Shown here: positions 23,602-31,022 of the stretch, piece by piece | Layout of the letters: every line of letters begins with the position of its first letter | Numbering within the stretch: the stretch's first letter is position 1 | Source of the DNA: Streptomyces sp. CBMA152 | Lineage (GTDB): Bacteria > Actinomycetota > Actinomycetes > Streptomycetales > Streptomycetaceae | DNA: 64,000 bases | Assembly: GCF_014596475.1 (NCBI RefSeq) | Contig: NZ_MECJ01000022.1 | Location: forward strand, 1-64,000 | Reading direction: 5' to 3' | Notes under the pieces: generated by a model | What the model was told of the DNA's origin: nothing | What the model saw: only the letters and a program-made list of their open reading frames with translations | Database searches by the model: none | Translations under genes and position numbers: made by a program

Positions 23602-24195
23602 TTACGGGCGCAGCGCCCTCAGCAGCAGGTCGGCGAGGTGGTCGGCGACCTGCTGCGGGGTGAGCGGGCCGTCCGGCCGGTACCAGGTGGACAGGTGGTG
23701 GACCGAGCCGAAGTGGTAGTCCACCACCAGGTCCGCGGGGGTGGCCGTGGAGAAGACGCCCGCGGCCTGGCCCTCCTCGATCAGGGCCCGGAACCGCTCG
23801 TGGTAGCGCCGCCGTTCGACCCGTACCTGCTTGTTCTTCTCGGGGCTCAGGTGGTGCATCGAGCGGAAGAAGATGGCCGCGTCGTCCAGGTTCTCGATGG
23901 TGGTGACGACGACGTCGGCGGCCGCGTCGCGCAGCCGCCGCTCCACGGGCGCGTCCGCGTCCGCGAAGGCGTCGAGCCGCTCCTGCTGGAGGCGGAGCAC
24001 GCGCGCGTACACCTCCTGGAGCAGGTCCTCCTTGGAGCCGAAGTAGTGGTAGAGCGCGCCCTTGGTCACGCCCGCCGCCTCGACGATCTCCTGGACCGAG
24101 GTCCGGTCGTAGCCGTTCTCGGCGAAGAGGCGGGTGGCGGCGGCCAGCAGCCTCTGGGGGACGGGGGTGCCGTTCCCGTCCGTCGTCCTGGCCAT
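23602..24195 (-). CDS. TetR-family repressor of the flanking acyl-CoA operons
   Basis: A 197-residue TetR regulator. The N-terminal HTH (about 12-58) reads LLAAATRLFAENGYDRTSVQEI and AAGVTKGALYHYFGSKEDLL, then a helical ligand domain with ENLDDAAIFFRSMHHLSPEK, which resembles regulators of fatty acyl-CoA or cholesterol catabolism. It is the third gene of the SDR/ligase/TetR operon (55-base gap) and faces the end of the acyl-CoA dehydrogenase gene. Matching palindromes at 21236 and 26696, both with ACTGGT and CGGTA words, suggest control of both operons and autoregulation. Confidence 0.88.
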   Translation of the reverse strand: MARTTDGNGTPVPQRLLAAATRLFAENGYDRTSVQEIVEAAGVTKGALYHYFGSKEDLLQEVYARVLRLQQERLDAFADADAPVERRLRDAAADVVVTTIENLDDAAIFFRSMHHLSPEKNKQVRVERRRYHERFRALIEEGQAAGVFSTATPADLVVDYHFGSVHHLSTWYRPDGPLTPQQVADHLADLLLRALRP

Positions 24196-24250
24196 GCCGT
24201 CGCCACCTCTCCTGTCGTTGAAGGCGCTCTTTTGCGCCGTTCTCGTCGCT

Positions 24251-25903
24251 CTAGTGGCGGGAACGCAGTTCCCGCCTCAGGATCTTCCCACTCGCCGTCT
24301 TGGGAAGTTCCGGCAGGATCTCGACCACTCGGGGATATTTGTACGCCGCGAGCCGCTCCTCGCAGTACGCGGAGAGCTCCTCGGGCGCGGCTTCGCAGTC
24401 GGGGCGCAGACTCACGTACGCCTTGACGTTCTCGCCCCGGTAGGCGTCCGGGACACCCACGACGGCCGCCTCGCGCACCGCCGGGTGGGTGTAGAGGACG
24501 TCCTCGACCTCGCGCGGCCAGACCTTGAAGCCCGATGCGTTGATCATGTCCTTCTTGCGGTCGACCACATAGAGCCAGCCGTCGCGGTCCATGAACCCGA
24601 TGTCGCCGGTGCGCAGTTCACCGTCCGGGAAGGTCTCGGCGGTGGCTTCTGGGCGGCGCCAGTAGCCGGGAACCACCTGCGGTCCGCGCACCAGGATCTC
24701 GCCCGGCTCGCCGAAGTCCACCTCCTTGCCCTCCTCGTCGACGATCCGTACGACCGTCTCGGGGCCCGGCAGACCGACCGACAACGTGCCCGAGACCGGG
24801 TCGACCGGGGCCTCCTTCTCGGGTGGCACGGCGGCGCAGGGGGCGGTGCACTCGGTCAGTCCGTAGCCGTTGCGGATGTACGGGCCGAACGCCTCGCGGA
24901 ACTTCTCCACGAGCGCGGGCGGCACCGGCGCGCCGCCCGAAGAGATCACCCGGAAGGAGGCGAAGTGTTCCCGGGTGACGCCGGGGGTGGCCGCCAGCGC
25001 CATGAAGGCGGTGGACGGGCCGACGGTGTACGCGGGCCGGTGCTCGGTGAAGGCGTCCAGGACGACGCCGGGGTGGAAGCGGTAGGCGAGCACCAGCGTG
25101 CCCGCGTTGGCCACGCACGCAGCCAACTGGCAGACCATGCCGGTGATGTGGAAGAGCGGGGCCAGCGCGAAGTAGCCCGCGCCCTCGGGCACGGGGAGGC
25201 CGGTGCGCTGGCGCTCGGCGTTGTAGGTGATCCCCCGGTGGGTGTTCATGGCGCCCTTGGGGGTGCCGCTGGTCCCGGAGGTGTAGCTGATCAACGCCGT
25301 GTCGTCCGGGTGGAGTTCCCGGTCCTCGGGGGCGGCCAGGCCCTGGCGGGCGACGGCCAGCAGGTCCTCGGTGTCGCCCGGCACGGGCAGCCGCTCGAAG
25401 GCGAGCACGCGCGCGTCGTCGCGGCTCTGCAGGTCCAACTCGCAGGCGGTGAGCGCGATCCTGACGGGCGAGGAGGCGGCGGTATCCCGCAGATACGCCT
25501 CCCACGCCCGGTCGGCGCAGATCAGCGCGGTGACCTCGGCGTCGCCCAGGACGTGCCCGACCTCGGCCGACTTGTACATCGGATTGAGCGGGACGACGGT
25601 CGCGCCCGCCTTCCAGGCGCCGAGCAGCGCGATCACGAAGTGCGGGGTGTTCTGGAGCATGATCGCGACCCGATCGCCGCGCCGCAGCCCCCGGGCGGCG
25701 AGACGGCCCGCCACCGAGTCGGAGAGCGCGTCCGTCTCGCGGTAGGTGAGCCGCCCGTCGAAGTAGGCGAGCGCGGTGCGGTCGGGGGCGCGCAGCACGG
25801 CGGCACGGAACGCGTGCACCACGCTCGCGGGCGGGTCGACGGGAGCCCGCTGGGCTTCGCTCAGCTGCCCGAGCCACGGCTTCGCCGCGTATACGGAGGT
25901 CAT
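24251..25903 (-). CDS. long-chain fatty acid-CoA ligase / AMP-binding enzyme
   Basis: A 550-residue adenylate-forming ligase. The P-loop-like motif ISYTSGTSGTPKGAM, the A4/A5 region GYGLTECTAPC, LRTGDIGFMDRDGWLYVVDRKKDMI (in parts, A7/A8 hinge) and the C-terminal Lys in PKTASGKILRRELR are all present. It activates a carboxylic acid to acyl-AMP and then acyl-CoA. The ATG at 25903 overlaps the SDR stop codon (ATGA). Its operon partners (SDR, TetR) and the facing ACAD10/11-like pair suggest a pathway for an odd or hydroxylated fatty acid. Confidence 0.92.
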   Translation of the reverse strand: MTSVYAAKPWLGQLSEAQRAPVDPPASVVHAFRAAVLRAPDRTALAYFDGRLTYRETDALSDSVAGRLAARGLRRGDRVAIMLQNTPHFVIALLGAWKAGATVVPLNPMYKSAEVGHVLGDAEVTALICADRAWEAYLRDTAASSPVRIALTACELDLQSRDDARVLAFERLPVPGDTEDLLAVARQGLAAPEDRELHPDDTALISYTSGTSGTPKGAMNTHRGITYNAERQRTGLPVPEGAGYFALAPLFHITGMVCQLAACVANAGTLVLAYRFHPGVVLDAFTEHRPAYTVGPSTAFMALAATPGVTREHFASFRVISSGGAPVPPALVEKFREAFGPYIRNGYGLTECTAPCAAVPPEKEAPVDPVSGTLSVGLPGPETVVRIVDEEGKEVDFGEPGEILVRGPQVVPGYWRRPEATAETFPDGELRTGDIGFMDRDGWLYVVDRKKDMINASGFKVWPREVEDVLYTHPAVREAAVVGVPDAYRGENVKAYVSLRPDCEAAPEELSAYCEERLAAYKYPRVVEILPELPKTASGKILRRELRSRH

Positions 25904-26673
25904 TCGCCGACTGCCTCCCACTTCTGCTGAAGGTGGTTCATCGAGGTCAGCCAGCGGTCCGGGGCGGACGCGCGGGCCGTGTAGTAATCGGCGACCTCCG
26001 GGTGCGGCAGCACGAGGAAGCGCTCCTTCGCCATCGCGTCGAACAGCGCGTCGGCGACGGCCGGCGGCTCGATCGCGGTCGGGACGAGGACGAGGTCCCC
26101 GGCCGAACCGGTCGCGTCCAGCATGTCCGTGCGCACGCCCTGCGGGCAGATCGCGTGGACCTGGACGCCCCGGTGGCGGTAGGTGAGCGACAGCCACTCG
26201 GCGAACGCCAGCGCGCCGTGCTTGGTGACGCTGTACGGGGCCGCGCCGATCATGGTCAGCAGCCCGGCCGCCGAGACGGTCGAGACGAACCGCCCGCTGC
26301 TGCGCTCCAGCCACTCGGGCAGCAGCGCGTGGGCCGCGCGGACATGGGCCATCACATTGACGTCCCAGGCGGCCGCCCACACGTCCTCGGACGCCGCCTC
26401 CGAACCGGCCGAGGCCAGGCCCGCGTTGGCGCAGTAGATGTCGATGGCGCCGCCAAGCGCCTCGCGCGCCGCGGGTACGACACCGGACGCGTCGCCCGGG
26501 ACGGCGATCGCGCCGATCTCCTCGGCCGTCGCGCGCGCCTTGGCCGCGTCGAGGTCGTTCACGACGACCCGGGCGCCCTCCGCCGCGAATCTACGGGCGA
26601 GGGCCGCGCCGATACCGCCGCCCGCCCCGGTGACCACCACTGCCGCGCCCTGGACGCCCTGGACCGTACCCAT
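25900..26673 (-). CDS. short-chain dehydrogenase/reductase
   Basis: A 257-residue classical SDR: VVVTGAGGGIGAALARRF (cofactor-binding TGxxxGIG), IYCANAGLASAG (NAG motif), FVSTVSAAGL then PYSVTKHGALAF (catalytic Ser, Tyr, Lys). It would oxidise or reduce a hydroxyacyl or similar alcohol using NAD(P). First gene of the operon, with GGAGAGG upstream of the ATG at 26673. Its stop overlaps the ligase start. An inverted repeat at 26696-26723 lies 22 bases upstream of its start. Confidence 0.9.
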   Translation of the reverse strand: MGTVQGVQGAAVVVTGAGGGIGAALARRFAAEGARVVVNDLDAAKARATAEEIGAIAVPGDASGVVPAAREALGGAIDIYCANAGLASAGSEAASEDVWAAAWDVNVMAHVRAAHALLPEWLERSSGRFVSTVSAAGLLTMIGAAPYSVTKHGALAFAEWLSLTYRHRGVQVHAICPQGVRTDMLDATGSAGDLVLVPTAIEPPAVADALFDAMAKERFLVLPHPEVADYYTARASAPDRWLTSMNHLQQKWEAVGE

Positions 26674-26695
26674 CGAGAATCCACCTCTCCGCATG

Positions 26696-26723
26696 CCGAC
26701 TGGTGAGCAGACTAACCAGTCGG
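26696..26723 (-). promoter_or_regulatory. TetR-type operator upstream of the SDR-ligase-TetR operon
   Basis: Perfect 9-bp inverted repeat CCGACTGGT (26696-26704) and ACCAGTCGG (26715-26723) with a 10-base spacer, followed by TATG. The word ACCAGTCGGTA equals one half of the 21236 palindrome region read in reverse (TACCGACTGGT). The shared word argues for one regulator. Confidence 0.65.
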
Positions 26724-26838
26724 TATGTACGGACGGAAGGGGCCGTGCACAACCGTCCCGTGCGGCGCGTTCCCCGCCGACGGCCCGCGCGCTAGCGTGC
26801 GTGGCCATGACACCCCCAGCGGACCGGAAGGTACGCCG

Positions 26839-28089
26839 ATGAGCCTGTCCAGACGGGGTCTGCTCGCGGGGACGGGGACGGTGGCGGCGATCAGCGCCCT
26901 GACGACTCCGGCCTCGGCCACCTCCCGCCGCCGCGGGCCCCGACCGGTCCGCACCGGCTTCGACCGGCTCGCCGCCGACGGCTACCGGGCACTGGCGGGC
27001 CACAAGATCGGCGTGGTCACCAACCCGACCGGCGTGACCCGGGACGTCCGCCATATCGTGGACGTCCTGCACGCCGACGCGCGCGTGCGGCTCGTCGCGG
27101 TCTTCGGCCCCGAGCACGGCTTCCGGGGCACGGCCCAGGCGGGCGGCTCCGAGGGCCGCTCCACGGACCCGGCGACCGGGCTCCCGGTGTACGACACCTA
27201 CGGCGTGAGCGGGCAGGCGCTCGCCGATATCTTCACCACCTCGGGCGTGGACACGGTCGTCTTCGACATCCAGGACGTGGGCGCGCGCTTCTACACGTAC
27301 ATCTGGACGCTCTACGACTGTATGGAGGCGGCCGCCCTCGCCGGGAAGCGGTTCCTCGTGCTCGACCGGCCGAACCCGATGACCGGGCGGGCGGCGTCCG
27401 GTCCCGTCCTGGACAAGGCGTTCGCCACGTTCGTGGGACGCGAGCCGATCGCGCAGGCGCACGGGATGACGGTGGCCGAGCTGGCACGTCTCTTCAACGC
27501 CGAATTCCTGGGCGGGCGAGTGGAGTTGGCGACCTCGCTCATGTCCGGCTGGCGGCGCGAGGACTTCTACGACGCCACCGCGCTCCCCTGGGTCCCGCCG
27601 AGCCCGAACATGCCGACCCCCGACACCGCCCTGGTGTACGCGGGCACGTGCATGTTCGAGGGGACCAACCTCTCCGAGGGACGCGGCACCACCCGCCCCT
27701 TCGAACTCCTCGGCGCCGAGGGCATCGACGCACGATGGGCCGCCGCCGTGAACGACCTCGGCCTCGCCGGCGTCCGCTTCCGCGAGGCGTACTTCACGCC
27801 CACCTTCTCCAAGTTCCAGGGCAAGACTGTGGGCGGCGTCCAACTCCACGTACACGAAAGGGAGTCGTACGACCCGGTGCGCACCGGCATCGCGCTGCTC
27901 GTGACCGCGAAGCGGGTGTGGAGCTCCTTCGCGTGGCGGTCCGACCACTGGATCGACAAGCTCACCGGGTCGGCGACGGTCCGCACGATGATCGACGCGG
28001 GCGCGGACACCGACGAGGTGGTGGCCGCCTGGCAGGACAAGCTGCGGGCGTTCCGCGAGACGCGCGAGAAATACCTGCTCTACCGGTGA
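26839..28089 (+). CDS. exo-beta-N-acetylmuramidase NamZ-like protein (DUF1343)
   Basis: A 416-residue secreted protein. The N-terminal twin-arginine segment (SRRGLLAGTGTVAAISAL) predicts Tat export. The mature part has GHKIGVVTNPTGV, FGPEHGFRG, FDIQDVGARFYTYIWTLYDCM (in parts), LDRPNPMTG and EGRGTTRPFELLGA, the DUF1343/NamZ signature. NamZ in Bacillus releases MurNAc from muropeptides, so this protein may take part in wall recycling or lysis. The ATG at 26839 has GGAAGG upstream. It is followed by an EreA-like gene 75 bases on. Confidence 0.88.
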   Translation: MSLSRRGLLAGTGTVAAISALTTPASATSRRRGPRPVRTGFDRLAADGYRALAGHKIGVVTNPTGVTRDVRHIVDVLHADARVRLVAVFGPEHGFRGTAQAGGSEGRSTDPATGLPVYDTYGVSGQALADIFTTSGVDTVVFDIQDVGARFYTYIWTLYDCMEAAALAGKRFLVLDRPNPMTGRAASGPVLDKAFATFVGREPIAQAHGMTVAELARLFNAEFLGGRVELATSLMSGWRREDFYDATALPWVPPSPNMPTPDTALVYAGTCMFEGTNLSEGRGTTRPFELLGAEGIDARWAAAVNDLGLAGVRFREAYFTPTFSKFQGKTVGGVQLHVHERESYDPVRTGIALLVTAKRVWSSFAWRSDHWIDKLTGSATVRTMIDAGADTDEVVAAWQDKLRAFRETREKYLLYR

Positions 28090-28090
28090 A

Positions 28091-28106
28091 CGGGGGTAAA
28101 CCCCCG
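28091..28106. terminator. small hairpin after the NamZ-like gene
   Basis: CGGGGGT paired with ACCCCCG, two-base spacer, two bases past the stop codon. Weak by size. Confidence 0.45.
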
Positions 28107-28164
28107 CAACGGAAGGTGGCTGGCGGGATGGGCCGGACCCCCGGCCGTTCGACACGCTGGACCC

Positions 28165-29487
28165 ATGTACCTGTTCACCGAAACCCACCGCCGTTTACGG
28201 CAATCCCTGCTCCTGCTGCTGGGCCTGACCCTGGGCGTCTTCACGACCGCGATCCCGGGGGCGCGGGCCCAAACCCCCACCCCTGAGCGGCAGTTGGCGC
28301 GCTCGGCCCAGCCGTTCACCGATCTGGGCCCGCTCGGCCGGATGACCGGCTCGGCGGAGATCGTGGGCCTGGGCGAGGCGACGCACAACTCGCACGAGTT
28401 CTTCGCGGCCAAGCACCGCGTCTTCCAGTACCTCGTCGAGCACAAGGGCTTCACCACCTTCGCCCTGGAGACCCCCTGGTCGTCGGGGATGCGGATCAAC
28501 GATTACGTACGCCACGGCAAGGGCGACCCCGAGCGGATCGTGCGCGAGGAGTTCCAGAGCTCGTACGCGATGTGGGACACGCGGGAGTATCTGGACCTGA
28601 TCCGCTGGATGCGCCAGTACAACCTGCATCACACCCGCCAACTCCAGTTCATGGGCGATGACATGGGGTACGCGGGCACGGAGCTGTTCGACAAGGTGAC
28701 CGCGTACACGGCCCGGCAGTACCCGGCGCTGCTCGCCCGCGTCACCGCCCTCTACAAGGTGTCCCGGCCCACGGCGGGCGTCGGCGACACCATGGCGGCG
28801 AGGATCAAGCAGCCGCTCGACCAGCGCCGGCGGCAGGCCGACGACGTCCGCAAGGCGTACGACCTGCTGAGCGAGCAGCGGCCGGGTCCCGACCGCGCGG
28901 AGCACGACTGGGTCCTCCAGTACGCGCGGACCATCGCGCAGACCGGCACCATGTGGTCGTACGACTTCTTCGACGACGCCCAGCTGCGCGAGTCACGGCG
29001 CTTCCGGGACGAGACGATGGCGGGGAACACGGTGTGGTGGCAGCGCCACACCGGCGACAAGATGCTGCTCTCGGCGCACGACGGCCATGTCGGGTACGCG
29101 CCGACGCTGAGCGCCGACTACCCCAAGACGCAGGGCGCGTACATCCGCGAGCTGGTCGGCACGGCGTACACGACCATCGGATTCACTTTCGGCCAGGGCT
29201 CGTTCAACGCCATGGACATGAACGACCCGGCGGAGCCGATCCGCAAGTTCACGGTCGGCCCGATGGCGCCGGGCAGCAACGAGGCGACACTCGAACGGGT
29301 TTCACCCCACGACTACTACCTCGACATGCGCACGGTTCCGGCCGCCGCGAAGAAGTGGTTGGACGCGTTCCGCCCGACGCGGTTGATCGGCAACTCCTGG
29401 CCGGAGCCCATCGATCAGGTCCGGCTCGGCGCCTCGTTCGACGTGCTGGTGCACCTGCACCGGGTGACGGCCGCGCACCGGCTCTGA
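28165..29487 (+). CDS. erythromycin esterase family protein, secreted, TTA-containing
   Basis: A 440-residue protein of the erythromycin esterase/EreA-like family. A signal peptide (about 1-36, LLLLLGLTLGVFTTAIPGARA) precedes the family blocks IVGLGEATHNSHEFF (catalytic Glu/His region), FALETPW and GDDMGYAG, then LLSAHDGHVGY with another conserved His. Export sets it apart from cytosolic macrolide esterases, so a role in degrading an extracellular ester is more likely than resistance. Codon 11 (28195-28197) is TTA, rare in Streptomyces and read only by the bldA tRNA. It may therefore be expressed only during development. Confidence 0.87.
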   Translation: MYLFTETHRRLRQSLLLLLGLTLGVFTTAIPGARAQTPTPERQLARSAQPFTDLGPLGRMTGSAEIVGLGEATHNSHEFFAAKHRVFQYLVEHKGFTTFALETPWSSGMRINDYVRHGKGDPERIVREEFQSSYAMWDTREYLDLIRWMRQYNLHHTRQLQFMGDDMGYAGTELFDKVTAYTARQYPALLARVTALYKVSRPTAGVGDTMAARIKQPLDQRRRQADDVRKAYDLLSEQRPGPDRAEHDWVLQYARTIAQTGTMWSYDFFDDAQLRESRRFRDETMAGNTVWWQRHTGDKMLLSAHDGHVGYAPTLSADYPKTQGAYIRELVGTAYTTIGFTFGQGSFNAMDMNDPAEPIRKFTVGPMAPGSNEATLERVSPHDYYLDMRTVPAAAKKWLDAFRPTRLIGNSWPEPIDQVRLGASFDVLVHLHRVTAAHRL

Positions 29488-29605
29488 CCTCCCCGGATCT
29501 CCACGTTCCTGTTCTGTCCCAGCTCTGGTCACCCCTCCGGTCCGGCGGGACCATATGAGGCCCAGCGTGTCTCATTGCCGTCCTGACGGACCGGAGGCCC
29601 CCGCC

Positions 29606-30922
29606 ATGGTGGACATCGGAATCGAGCCGTACCGCGAGATCACCTTCGACGCGGACGGCGACGCCGATCCCGCCGAGCGCGCGGCCCTCGCGGACCTGGA
29701 CGTCACGGATCTGGTGATGTTCTCGCACGGCTGGAACAACACCCCGTCGGTCGCGACGGCCCTGTACGCCCACTTCTTCCAGCCGTTCCCGGGGCTGCTC
29801 GCGGGCTTCGGATCGGCGGCCGCACAGGTGCGGCTCGGGTACGCGGGCATCGTCTGGCCGTCGATCCGGTTCACGGACGAGGAGATACCGAACTTCCCGC
29901 ACACCCTGGCCGCCGAGCCGGGCCCGGGCCTGGACACGGCGACGGTGGAGGCCCTGAAGCGAACGTTCCCGGGCCACGACGACACGGTCGACCAGCTGGC
30001 GACACTCCTCGCCCAACAGCCGGACTCCGAGGACGAGTTACGCCACTTCGGCGAGCTGACCCGGCAGCTGGTGGCCCACGACGACGGGGCGGCGGGCTTC
30101 GGCTCCGACACCCTCGGCGACGGCTCGGACGGCGTCGCCGCGCTCCTCACCCAGGACACCCTCGGCCTGTACCGGGAGTTCACCCTGGCCCTGTCCGACA
30201 CCGGGATGGACGTCGAACCCGGCCCGGCCGGACCGTCGTTCTCGATCGGCAACTCCCTCAAGCACCTCTGGGACGGCGCGAAGGAAGTCCTGCGCCAGAC
30301 GACGTACTACGAGATGAAGCGCCGCTCCGGCAAGGTCGGCCAGCTCGGCCTCGGCCCGCTGATCGGCGAACTCGCCCGGACGAAACCGTCGATGCGGATC
30401 CATCTCGTAGGGCACAGCCAAGGCGGCAGACTGGTCGCGTTCGCCCTGAAGGGCCTCCCGGACGGCACCCGGAACGTCAAGTCGGTGACCCTGCTGGAAG
30501 GGGCCTTCTCGCACTACGCGTTCGCCGAGCAACTGCCGTCCGGGCTCAGTGGCGCGGGAGCGCTCGCCGCACTCCAGCGCCGCGTCGACGGCCCGGTGGT
30601 CTCCTGCTACTCGCGCTTCGACACCGCACTCGGGGTGATCTACCCCCTGGCGTCCAAGCTGGCCTGCGACTACCAGGGCCTCCTGGAACTGGACCGCCGC
30701 TGGTGGGCGATCGGCCACGACGGCATCCAGTCGGTGACACCCTGCACCGAACTGACCCTGGCGGAGGTCCTGCGCGACGGCGTCCCGGACACCGGCTGCG
30801 TCAGCGTGAACGCGGACGCGGTGGTCCGAGCAGGCGGCCCCCCAGCGGGCGCCCACAGCGACATCTGCCACCCGGAACTGGCGAGGGTGGTCCTGGCGGC
30901 GGGACGTATCGGCTGCGTATGA
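29606..30922 (+). CDS. alpha/beta-hydrolase (lipase-like), TTA-containing
   Basis: A 438-residue protein with a lipase-type nucleophile elbow LVGHSQGGR (Ser at 271) and an oxyanion text LVMFSHGWNNTPS near residue 40. Between them is a helical insertion (about 95-240). A late His (HSDIC or GHDG) could complete the triad. No signal peptide is visible. Codon 145 (30038-30040) is TTA, so like the previous gene it may depend on bldA. The ATG at 29606 has GGAGG 10 bases upstream. Substrate unknown; the fold resembles some phage- or toxin-associated hydrolases of Streptomyces. Confidence 0.78.
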   Translation: MVDIGIEPYREITFDADGDADPAERAALADLDVTDLVMFSHGWNNTPSVATALYAHFFQPFPGLLAGFGSAAAQVRLGYAGIVWPSIRFTDEEIPNFPHTLAAEPGPGLDTATVEALKRTFPGHDDTVDQLATLLAQQPDSEDELRHFGELTRQLVAHDDGAAGFGSDTLGDGSDGVAALLTQDTLGLYREFTLALSDTGMDVEPGPAGPSFSIGNSLKHLWDGAKEVLRQTTYYEMKRRSGKVGQLGLGPLIGELARTKPSMRIHLVGHSQGGRLVAFALKGLPDGTRNVKSVTLLEGAFSHYAFAEQLPSGLSGAGALAALQRRVDGPVVSCYSRFDTALGVIYPLASKLACDYQGLLELDRRWWAIGHDGIQSVTPCTELTLAEVLRDGVPDTGCVSVNADAVVRAGGPPAGAHSDICHPELARVVLAAGRIGCV

Positions 30923-30929
30923 CCGACCC

Positions 30930-30967
30930 CCCCGCGCCCCTAGGTTTTTGCCTTTAGGGGCGCGGGG
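30930..30967. terminator. hairpin partly built from the dispersed repeat
   Basis: A 13-bp stem (30930-30942 with 30955-30967) around a T-rich 12-base loop, 8 bases after the lipase-like gene. It also serves the convergent penicillin acylase gene. The right arm is the start of dispersed repeat copy 2. Confidence 0.8.
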
Positions 30968-30998
30968 AACTGCGCGACCAGCCCAAGACGGCCCGCAG
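30955..30998 (+). repeat. dispersed Streptomyces intergenic repeat, copy 2
   Basis: Reads TAGGGGCGCGGGGAACTGCG, then CGACCAG and GACGGCCCGCAG. It is the reverse-complement type of the copies at 21112 and 40652 and lies between two convergent genes. Confidence 0.9.
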
Positions 30999-31022
30999 TC
31001 ACATCACTTCCCAGCGCAGCTG

